From: Lachnospiraceae bacterium
Lineage (GTDB): Bacteria; Bacillota; Clostridia; Lachnospirales; Lachnospiraceae
Reading direction: 5' to 3'
NCBI GenBank assembly: GCA_021199395.1
Contig: JAJQIE010000228.1
Location: 1 to 8,534, forward strand
DNA: 8,534 nt
Below are positions 1 through 5,563 of this stretch, one piece after another (position 1 is the stretch's first letter; each line of letters begins with the position of its first letter). The position numbers and the translations under genes are program-made. Below the pieces are notes generated by a model, which saw nothing but the letters and a program-made list of their open reading frames with translations, did not search any database and was not told where the DNA came from.

Positions 1-1
1 G

Positions 2-733
2 GTTAAAATAGATGAGCTTCCAGTGTGGGAGAATCCGCAGGCAAAGCGGAAAATCTGTTTTATACCGGACACGGCGATGTTCTTTCCGAACGCGACGGCG
101 AATGTGATGCGCGATTATTACAGGGTGGTTTATCCCGGATTTGATGGGGAACGGTTTGACGATTTGCTTGGGAAATTTGAGCTGGATCCTAAGAGAAAGC
201 TCTCGACCTTTTCAAAGGGCATGAAAAAGCAGGTGTCGGTATTGCTTGGAATCTGTACAAATACGGAGTATCTGCTCTGTGATGAGACCTTTGACGGACT
301 GGATCCGGTGATGCGACAGGCTGTAAAGAGTCTGTTTGCCTCAGAAATCCTGAACCGCAGGTTTACGCCGGTAATTGCCTCACACAGTCTGCGCGAGATT
401 GAGGACATCTGTGACTATGTCGGGCTGCTGCACAGGGGAGGGATCCTGTTTGCAAAGGATCTGGACGCGATGAAGCTGGGTATCCACAAAATCCAGTGCG
501 TCATCCCGGATGCCGGGGACGAGGAGGCGCTGCTCTCGGAGCTTGCAGTGCTTCACAGGGAAAAGCGCGGCTCGCTGCTCACAATGGTAGTGCGCGGTGG
601 CTATGATGAGATTGAGCAGAGGATTCAGAAGCGACATCCGCTGTTTTCGGAGATTTTGCCGCTGACTCTTGAGGAGATCTTTATCAGTGAAACGGAGGTA
701 GCCGGATATGACATCAAAAATCTCGTTCTTTAA
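2..733 (+). CDS. ABC transporter ATP-binding protein, 5'-truncated by window edge
   Basis: This is the C-terminal 243 codons of an ABC ATPase that powers a membrane transporter from the cytoplasmic side. The frame is open to the left edge, so the GTG at 23 is probably internal; the Walker A motif must lie outside the window. Visible motifs are a signature-like FSKGM (209-223), the Walker B/D-loop stretch LLCDETFDGLDP with Asp at 281 and the catalytic Glu at 284, and the switch His at 383 (ASHS). The FSKGM form of the signature is typical of ATPases paired with ABC-2 permeases. The C-terminal part (LTLEEIFISETE) is an accessory tail seen in such ATPases. It overlaps the next gene by 26 bases, so the two are translationally coupled and surely form one transporter. 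In B. subtilis ytr-type systems a GntR regulator lies upstream; whether one does here cannot be seen. The family is secure; the substrate is unknown. Confidence 0.93.
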   Translation, partial: VKIDELPVWENPQAKRKICFIPDTAMFFPNATANVMRDYYRVVYPGFDGERFDDLLGKFELDPKRKLSTFSKGMKKQVSVLLGICTNTEYLLCDETFDGLDPVMRQAVKSLFASEILNRRFTPVIASHSLREIEDICDYVGLLHRGGILFAKDLDAMKLGIHKIQCVIPDAGDEEALLSELAVLHREKRGSLLTMVVRGGYDEIEQRIQKRHPLFSEILPLTLEEIFISETEVAGYDIKNLVL

Positions 734-2555
734 ACTGGTTCGGGCGGAAATACGCCGGATGAGCTGGCTGGCTGATGTGCAGATGCTTGTCTTTACTCTG
801 TTTTTTCCGTTCCGGGTGCTGATGGCGATGGCGATCCGGCAAAACGAGAAGCTTCGCTATGGCAGTGCGACCTACAGTGCAGTCGTTCAGTTTTGCAGGA
901 ATGCCGGTCTGGAGCGTCCCGAAAATACCTGCCTGATACTTGCCGCGGGAGCGCTCTGTGCGCTGTCTGCCTTTGCATATGTGCATTCCCCGGTGAAGCA
1001 GGACTTTTACCACAGCCTTTCGCTGAAACGCGAAGAGCTTTTTGGCATAAAATATCTGAGCAGCGCGCTGACCTTTGTGATGCCGTATCTGATCAGCCAG
1101 GTGCTTGTAGTCCTGGTCGGTCTGATCTATCAGGCGGTGACGCCGCAGATCGCGCTTGAGGTCGCGGTGACAGGCATACAGGGGATCCTGTTTTTTCTGT
1201 GCAGCTATTCCAGCGTGCTTGTAGCGATCATGCTGACCGGGAATTTCCTGACGACGATGCTTGCCGTTGGAGCGTTCGGGCTTTATCTGGCGCTTATGGT
1301 GGCGCTTGGCAAGTATTTTAAAGTGGTGTTTATGGAAACCAGTGTGGAAACCCTGCCAAGTTCCGAAAGAACATGGATCAGCTGGACCTCCCCGTGGGCG
1401 TGGTGCCTGTTCTCGGAATCCGACGGAAGCGCTGGAATGACTGGAACCCTGCCGTCTGTCGGAAATCTGTGCCAGCTGATAGCGATAGCCGCCGCGCTGA
1501 CGCTGATCGCGCTGGCTCTGTACCGTGTGCGCCGCACAGAGGCGGGCGGCCTGGCGCTCACATTCTACTGTGCCGAGCCGATCGTAAAAATAATGATGGC
1601 GATCCCGGCTTCCCTTGTCGCGGGGCTGATCGCCTACGAGATATTCGAGTCCGTAGCGTTTGAACTGCTCTTTATCCTGCTGTCCGGAGCGCTGGTCTGT
1701 GTGGTCATCGAATTTATTTACCGTGTAGATATCCGGCAGGTGCTTTCCAACAAGTGGCAGTTTGCGGCGGCGGCGCTGCTTTCCTGCGCGATTTTCTTTT
1801 TCTTTCGGTTTGATCTGTCTGGATACAATACCTGGCTGCCGGTTAAAAACGACGTAGCGTCCATGTCTGTTTCGGACTATGGGACTTCCTACTGCGTCGT
1901 GATTACAGAGGACGGCAGGGCGGAGTATCTGTCTGTGCGGTCGCGACTGGATTCCATCGAGTGGGAGGATTTTGAACGGATTTACGAGCTGGCACAAAAC
2001 GGCGTTGAAAATGTGAAAAAATATAAATCGTCCTACGCTGTTTATGATGAGGAAATTACGTATGTATATTTGAAGTATCATTTGAAGAACGGAAAGGAAG
2101 TGTATCGCGGATACGAGATAAACAGAAGCCTGTTCTGTGAAGTGATGGATGAGCTTCTGCAGGATGAAGCGTTCCGGGAGCAGTATTATCCAATCTGCGC
2201 ATGGGACGATACTTATATGGATAAAATCGCGCAGATCAACTGCTGGTTTTATGGTATGGATGCGGAAACCCTGTTTACCACTGCGGAGAAAACGGATGCG
2301 GATGAGAGCGTATATGAGGACGTTGTGTATAATGGGGACTTCAATGAGATGATCCCGCTGTCCAGACTGTCTGACCTGGTCGAAGCGTATTGCGAAGATC
2401 TGAAAACCATATCGTTTGAGGATTTCCTGAGCGTGTATGGGCAGATATATTTTCTGTATGACAAGGATTATATCAACGACTATTATCCGTTCAGTGAGAA
2501 ATTCACAAATACAGTGGAGCTTCTGAAGGAGATTTATTACCAGGGAAACAGCTGA
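708..2555 (+). CDS. ABC-2-like transporter permease with large soluble C-terminal domain
   Basis: This 615-residue membrane protein is the permease partner of the upstream ATPase. ATG 708 has GGAGG at 694-698 with 9-base spacing, inside the end of the upstream gene. By eye, hydrophobic segments lie near residues 22-43, 74-92, 118-142, 152-175, 180-203, 252-272, 290-310, 317-338 and 350-367, about nine in all. Residues from about 370 to 615 form a hydrophilic, acidic, tyrosine-rich domain (for example YDEEITYVYLKYH) with no membrane segment and no catalytic motif I recognise. The layout recalls Clostridia permeases that carry a DUF6449-type C-terminal domain; that name is from memory and should be checked. 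If the last segment is an exit helix, the soluble domain would face one side of the membrane and could bind the substrate or sense stress. Export of a peptide, lipid or drug is plausible, but the sequence does not fix the substrate. A terminator follows 18 bases after the stop. Confidence 0.88.
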   Translation: MTSKISFFKLVRAEIRRMSWLADVQMLVFTLFFPFRVLMAMAIRQNEKLRYGSATYSAVVQFCRNAGLERPENTCLILAAGALCALSAFAYVHSPVKQDFYHSLSLKREELFGIKYLSSALTFVMPYLISQVLVVLVGLIYQAVTPQIALEVAVTGIQGILFFLCSYSSVLVAIMLTGNFLTTMLAVGAFGLYLALMVALGKYFKVVFMETSVETLPSSERTWISWTSPWAWCLFSESDGSAGMTGTLPSVGNLCQLIAIAAALTLIALALYRVRRTEAGGLALTFYCAEPIVKIMMAIPASLVAGLIAYEIFESVAFELLFILLSGALVCVVIEFIYRVDIRQVLSNKWQFAAAALLSCAIFFFFRFDLSGYNTWLPVKNDVASMSVSDYGTSYCVVITEDGRAEYLSVRSRLDSIEWEDFERIYELAQNGVENVKKYKSSYAVYDEEITYVYLKYHLKNGKEVYRGYEINRSLFCEVMDELLQDEAFREQYYPICAWDDTYMDKIAQINCWFYGMDAETLFTTAEKTDADESVYEDVVYNGDFNEMIPLSRLSDLVEAYCEDLKTISFEDFLSVYGQIYFLYDKDYINDYYPFSEKFTNTVELLKEIYYQGNS

Positions 2556-2573
2556 ATAAGGTAATAAGCGAAT

Positions 2574-2610
2574 AAGCCGTCCGCGCTGCTAAAATGCGGG
2601 CGGCTTTTTT
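2574..2610 (+). terminator. Intrinsic terminator after the ABC-2 transporter genes
   Basis: A 9-bp stem is formed by GCCGTCCGC (2576-2584) and GCGGGCGGC (2596-2604), with one T:G wobble and an 11-base loop. It is followed at once by six T (2605-2610). Two A before the left arm can pair with the first T residues. It lies 18 bases past the permease stop and ahead of a new promoter, so it separates two transcription units. Confidence 0.85.
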
Positions 2611-2618
2611 CCCCGTAG

Positions 2619-2647
2619 TTGACAGTGTTTTAACAAAATGGTAATAT
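2619..2647 (+). promoter_or_regulatory. Sigma-70-type promoter for the YbaK-family gene
   Basis: A perfect TTGACA -35 box (2619-2624) is followed after exactly 17 bases by TAATAT (2642-2647), which matches four of six -10 positions including the conserved first A and last T. Transcription would begin near 2654, giving a leader of about 77 bases before ATG 2731. I see no convincing operator or riboswitch in the leader. Confidence 0.65.
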
Positions 2648-2720
2648 GTGGTCGGCTTTTATGCAGAAAATTTAAGTGAAGCCTGATGGATGGATACAGG
2701 CGGATAAAATGCAGCTGGAT

Positions 2721-2725
2721 GGAGG
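2721..2725 (+). promoter_or_regulatory. Ribosome binding site fixing the start at 2731
   Basis: GGAGG stands 5 bases before ATG 2731. An in-frame ATG at 2686 would add 15 residues but has no good ribosome binding site, and those residues (MDGYRRIKCSWMEDT) do not look like the family N-terminus. The site therefore favours 2731. Confidence 0.75.
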
Positions 2726-2730
2726 ATACT

Positions 2731-3294
2731 ATGTCGATTGAAGCAGTGAGAGAACATTTAAAACGGTGGGATGCGCAGGATCGAATCCTGGAATTTCCGG
2801 TGTCGAGCGCGACGGTAGAGCTGGCGGCGCAGGCAGTGGGGTGTGAACCCGCGCGTATTGCGAAGACGTTGTCTTTTCTGATAAAAACGCCTCCTCAGAT
2901 GTGCCCGGAGACAGGGCGCTCCACCGAGGAAAAAGGCGCTTTGCGTCCGGATGGCGCTGTGGACGGCCATGCGGTGCTCATTGTGGCTGCGGGCGACGCG
3001 AAGGTCGATAATGCCAAATACCGGAATTATTTTCACACAAAGGCGAAAATGCTTCACGGAGATCAGGTAGCGGAGATGGTCGGGCACGCGATTGGCGGTG
3101 TCTGCCCATTTGGCGTAAAAGAAGGAACTGAGATTTATCTGGATGAGTCCCTGAAGCGTTTCCGGACGGTTTTTCCTGCCGCGGGCAGCAGCAACAGCGC
3201 GATTGAGGTGACGATGGAGGAGCTGGAGCGGTTTTCTGGCAGCCGTATGTGGGTGGACGTCTGCAAGGGCTGGCAGGATGGCAGCGGAAGCTGA
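2731..3294 (+). CDS. YbaK/EbsC-family aminoacyl-tRNA deacylase (editing domain protein)
   Basis: This is a free-standing cytoplasmic editing domain of 187 residues. Proteins of this family hydrolyse mischarged tRNA, such as Cys-tRNA(Pro) or Ala-tRNA(Pro). The fold is recognisable from MSIEAVREHL at the start, RIAKTLSF with the conserved catalytic-type Lys at residue 45, VAAGDAKVDNAKYRNYF, the GG-x-CPFG loop and the late motif GSSNSAIEVTMEEL. It is longer than the usual 155-165 residues because about 28 extra residues (53-80, bases 2887-2970, rich in Pro, Gly and charged residues) sit between the strand LSFLIK and the strand AVLIVAAG. The gene has its own promoter and lies between two transporter units with no clear functional link. 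The family is confident; which tRNA it edits cannot be read from the sequence. Some family members are annotated as Cys-tRNA(Pro) deacylase by default, so that name should not be taken as proven. Confidence 0.9.
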   Translation: MSIEAVREHLKRWDAQDRILEFPVSSATVELAAQAVGCEPARIAKTLSFLIKTPPQMCPETGRSTEEKGALRPDGAVDGHAVLIVAAGDAKVDNAKYRNYFHTKAKMLHGDQVAEMVGHAIGGVCPFGVKEGTEIYLDESLKRFRTVFPAAGSSNSAIEVTMEELERFSGSRMWVDVCKGWQDGSGS

Positions 3295-3349
3295 TGGAAG
3301 GAACAATAGAACGATGTGGGCAGATAGCGGAAGCATTTTGAAAAGAGTG

Positions 3350-3358
3350 TGGGATAAT
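3350..3358 (+). promoter_or_regulatory. Possible extended -10 promoter for the exporter genes
   Basis: TGGGATAAT holds the TG of an extended -10 element (3350-3351) and GATAAT (3353-3358), five of six matches to the consensus. The region where a -35 box would lie (3330-3335, GAAGCA) is poor. It is the best promoter candidate in the 160-base gap between the YbaK-family stop and the exporter genes. I see no terminator in that gap, so read-through from the upstream promoter is also possible. Confidence 0.35.
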
Positions 3359-3366
3359 GAGTAACA

Positions 3367-3519
3367 ATGAATCGAAAAATTTGGGAACCGTGTACGTGGG
3401 CAGAGATGGAAGGAGAGCCGAAATGTACCGGAAAATGTCTGGAGGGCTTTGAGGATGCGGAAGCTTCTTATATATATGAAAGACTATCGAAAGGAATCGG
3501 TATGCGCGCCCTTGTTTAA
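3367..3519 (+). CDS. Possible 50-residue Cys-containing small ORF overlapping the exporter start
   Basis: ATG 3367 opens a 50-codon frame ending at TAA 3517-3519, in a different frame from the exporter gene, whose start at 3455 lies inside it. The product begins MNRKIWEPCTWAEME and has three cysteines (C9, C20, C24, the last two as CTGKC). I do not recognise a family. No good ribosome binding site precedes it, and the possible promoter at 3350-3358 would leave almost no leader. It could be a leader peptide coupled to the exporter gene, or chance. Low confidence. Confidence 0.2.
   Translation: MNRKIWEPCTWAEMEGEPKCTGKCLEGFEDAEASYIYERLSKGIGMRALV
3441..3446 (+). promoter_or_regulatory. Ribosome binding site for the first exporter subunit
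   Basis: GGAGGG stands 8 bases before ATG 3455, which is good spacing. An in-frame TTG at 3449 would be only 2-3 bases away and is too close. The start is therefore taken as ATG 3455, two codons later. Confidence 0.75.
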
Positions 3520-5563
3520 GCTGCTGGAAGCGGCGTTTGAGCTGCTGGTTCCGCTTGTGATGGCGAGAATCATTGATATTGGTATTAAAAATCAGGATAC
3601 GGCTTATATCCTGCGGATGCGTCTTTTGATGGTCGCGCTTGGCGCGATCGTGCTGATTTGCTCTGTGACCGCGCAGTATTTTTCAGCGAAGGCTGCCGTC
3701 GGATTTTCGGCAAAGCTGCGGGAGGCTTTGTTTGCGCATATACAGGCGCTTTCCTTTACGGAGATGGACGATATCGGCACGTCCACTCTGATTACAAGAA
3801 TGACGAGTGACATCAATCAGGTGCAGTCGGGTGTAAATCTGTTTTTGCGGCTGTTTTTGCGCTCGCCGTTTATTGTGTTTGGCGCGATGATTATGGCATT
3901 TACGATCGACGTGAAAGCGGCGATGGTTTTTGTGGTGGTTATCCCAATTCTCTGTGTGATCGTATTTGGCATTATGCTGCTCAGTATTCCCATGTACCGG
4001 CGGGTGCAGGAACGGCTGGATAAGGTCGTGCGCGTGACAAGGGAAAATCTGCTTGGCGTGCGGGTGATCCGCGCGTTTTGCCGTGAAAAGCAGGAGATAG
4101 AGGGCTTTGACGCGGACAATGAAGCGCTGGTGAAGGTGCAGCTGCTGTCCGGACGTATTTCCGCGCTGATGAATCCGATGACCTATGTGGTTATTAATTT
4201 CGGGCTGATCGCGCTTTTATATACCGGTGCAAGACGTGTAGATATGGGAATCATTACGCAGGGGAGCGTGGTTGCGCTGGTAAATTACATGTCGCAGATA
4301 CTGGTCGAACTGGTGAAGCTCGCGAATCTGATCATTACGGTGACAAAAGCTATTGCCTGCGGAAACCGGATACAGACCGTGCTGGATGTGCCGGTCGGGA
4401 TGGAAGCGCCGGAGAAAGACGCCGGTTCGGAGCATCCGGGGAATGCTTCGCATCGGGCTGACGATGAGGAGCGGCCGGAAAACTTCTCGCATCGAGCTGA
4501 CGGTGCAGAACAGTTGGAAAAGGTTCCGGCGGTCGTTTTTGACCACGTTTCCCTTCAATACCGTGGCGCGGCAGCCGATACGCTGACGGATCTGTCTTTT
4601 ACCGCAAACCGTGGGGAGACGATTGGTATCATCGGCGGCACCGGCTCCGGAAAAACGTCCCTGGTCAGCCTGATCCCGCGCTTTTACGATGTGCGGGAGG
4701 GGTGCGTGAGGGTGGACGGACGCGACGTCAGGGAATATCCGCTGGATGAGCTGCGGCAGAAGGTTGGCATTGTGATGCAAAAGCCGGTGCTGTTTAAGGG
4801 AACGATCCGAAGCAATCTTCTCTGGGGCAATGAGGGGGCATCGGATGAGGAGCTGCTTGAGGCGGTACGTGCCGCCCAGGCGGTGGATGTCCTGACGGCG
4901 CACAGCGGGAGGCAGAGCAACGCTTCCGGCGTGAAACCGAATATTTCGGCTGACAAAACCAGAACGAAAAATTCATCTGGAAATCCGTCCGGGAGGACGG
5001 ACAATGCATCTGTCAGAACAGACGAAGAGACTGCCCTGCTGGAAGGACTGGACGCACCGGTGGAGCAGGAGGGACGCAACTTTTCCGGCGGACAGAAACA
5101 GAGACTCACGATCGCCCGTGCGCTTGTACGGCATCCGGAGATCCTGATTCTGGACGACAGCGCGTCAGCGCTGGATTTTGCGACGGACGCAAGGCTGCGC
5201 AGGGCGCTCCGCGAGCTCTCCGCCGACAGGAGTAAAATGGAAGGACGGTTCGCCCATGAAGATTCGCTGCGCGAAGGGCGAAGCTTTGGAAATGCCCCCT
5301 CGCAGAGCTCGTCGGCAGGACGGTTCGCCCATGGAGATTCGCTGCGCGAAGGGCGAACCTGTGAAATGACGGTTTTTATTGTGTCACAGCGTACCTCATC
5401 CATCGCGCACGCGGATCGGATTATTGTGCTGGAGGATGGAAGGGTGGCCGGCATTGGTACACACGAGGAGCTGCTGGCCGGCTGCGAGGTATACCGGGAG
5501 ACTTATCATTCACAGTTCCCCGAAAAATCCGGTTCGGAACAGGGAAAGGAGGCGCTGGCATGA
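3455..5563 (+). CDS. Heterodimeric ABC exporter, degenerate-site subunit, with three large in-frame insertions
   Basis: This 702-residue half-transporter has an N-terminal six-helix membrane domain (about residues 15-305) fused to an ATPase domain. It resembles the TM287 or BmrC half of heterodimeric multidrug-type exporters. Motifs are Walker A GGTGSGKT (394-401), Q-loop Gln442, signature FSGGQ (543-547) and Walker B ILILDD with Asp567 and Asp568. The usual catalytic Glu is Asp568, and the switch His is Gln645 (IVSQR). These are hallmarks of the non-hydrolysing site. It is about 120 residues longer than the usual 575-585. The excess lies in three insertions: the linker around 318-357, 481-529 between the Q-loop and signature, and 595-637 between Walker B and the switch loop. 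None disrupts a motif, so the protein is probably functional. The stop overlaps the next gene's start (ATGA), so the two are co-translated. The substrate is unknown. Confidence 0.92.
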   Translation: MRKLLIYMKDYRKESVCAPLFKLLEAAFELLVPLVMARIIDIGIKNQDTAYILRMRLLMVALGAIVLICSVTAQYFSAKAAVGFSAKLREALFAHIQALSFTEMDDIGTSTLITRMTSDINQVQSGVNLFLRLFLRSPFIVFGAMIMAFTIDVKAAMVFVVVIPILCVIVFGIMLLSIPMYRRVQERLDKVVRVTRENLLGVRVIRAFCREKQEIEGFDADNEALVKVQLLSGRISALMNPMTYVVINFGLIALLYTGARRVDMGIITQGSVVALVNYMSQILVELVKLANLIITVTKAIACGNRIQTVLDVPVGMEAPEKDAGSEHPGNASHRADDEERPENFSHRADGAEQLEKVPAVVFDHVSLQYRGAAADTLTDLSFTANRGETIGIIGGTGSGKTSLVSLIPRFYDVREGCVRVDGRDVREYPLDELRQKVGIVMQKPVLFKGTIRSNLLWGNEGASDEELLEAVRAAQAVDVLTAHSGRQSNASGVKPNISADKTRTKNSSGNPSGRTDNASVRTDEETALLEGLDAPVEQEGRNFSGGQKQRLTIARALVRHPEILILDDSASALDFATDARLRRALRELSADRSKMEGRFAHEDSLREGRSFGNAPSQSSSAGRFAHGDSLREGRTCEMTVFIVSQRTSSIAHADRIIVLEDGRVAGIGTHEELLAGCEVYRETYHSQFPEKSGSEQGKEALA
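4436..4513 (+). repeat. Two tandem 39-bp units in the linker of the exporter subunit
   Basis: Two adjacent 39-base units (4436-4474 and 4475-4513) encode PGNASHRADDEER and PENFSHRADGAEQ. By hand count 27 of 39 bases match, with a core of TCGCATCG, one variable base, then GCTGACG. The unit is a multiple of three, so the frame is kept. They account for most of the unusually long linker between the membrane and ATPase domains (residues 328-353). Confidence 0.75.
4895..5041 (+). repeat. In-frame Asn-x-Ser-rich insertion before the signature motif
   Basis: About 49 codons stand where relatives have only a few residues, between the helix AVRAAQAVDVL and the conserved GLDAPVEQ. The product is low in hydrophobic residues and contains NAS, NIS, NSS, NPS and NAS, with short degenerate repeats (RTKNSSG, RTDNASV, RTDEE). 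Two DNA hairpins lie at its end: TCCGTCC (4984-4990) with GGACGGA (4995-5001), and TCTGT (5009-5013) with ACAGA (5018-5022). The end piece NASVRTDEE resembles NASHRADDEE of the linker repeat, suggesting a common source. The exact borders are estimated from the expected family sequence. Confidence 0.6.
5242..5285 (+). repeat. Palindromic repeat element, copy 1, inside the exporter gene
   Basis: This is the first of two direct copies 75 bases apart; 42 of 44 bases match copy 2. It encodes GRFAHEDSLREGRS in the gene frame. The outer arms are GGTTCGCCC and GGGCGAAGC, so the arm pairing is perfect for seven bases with one mismatch further out. It is open in five of the six frames; a TGA appears in one + frame because of the A at 5259. 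Confidence 0.85.
5317..5360 (+). repeat. Palindromic repeat element, copy 2, inside the exporter gene
   Basis: The outer arms GGTTCGCCC (5322-5330) and GGGCGAACC (5351-5359) form a perfect 9-bp inverted repeat. A second stem, TTCGC (5338-5342) with GCGAA (5346-5350), nests inside it, leaving a 7-base bulge at 5331-5337. The gene frame reads GRFAHGDSLREGRT. I read all six frames and found no stop. Both copies lie in a 129-base (43-codon) block bounded by AAATG at 5235-5239 and 5364-5368, a possible target duplication. Confidence 0.85.

Noticed and set aside
714..2081. A 455-codon open frame on the reverse strand
   Set aside because: It lies wholly opposite the permease gene, its product is full of Arg, His and Gln with no family likeness, and the + strand product has coherent membrane segments.
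2654..2683. Hairpin GGCTT/AAGCC in the leader of the YbaK-family gene
   Set aside because: A 5-bp stem with a 20-base AT-rich loop is expected by chance, and nothing suggests a riboswitch.
2686..2730. N-terminal extension of the YbaK-family protein from ATG 2686
   Set aside because: There is no ribosome binding site, and the family N-terminus begins at MSIEAV (2731), which has GGAGG in front.
5242..5360. Two direct palindromic repeats as a CRISPR remnant
   Set aside because: There are only two copies, they are in frame within a conserved gene, the gap of about 31 bases is coding, and no cas gene is visible.
4684..5454. A 256-codon reverse-strand frame with repeated RPSRSES-WANRP pieces
   Set aside because: It is opposite the ATPase domain with all its motifs. 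The repeats are the 44-bp element read backwards, which is open in all reverse frames.
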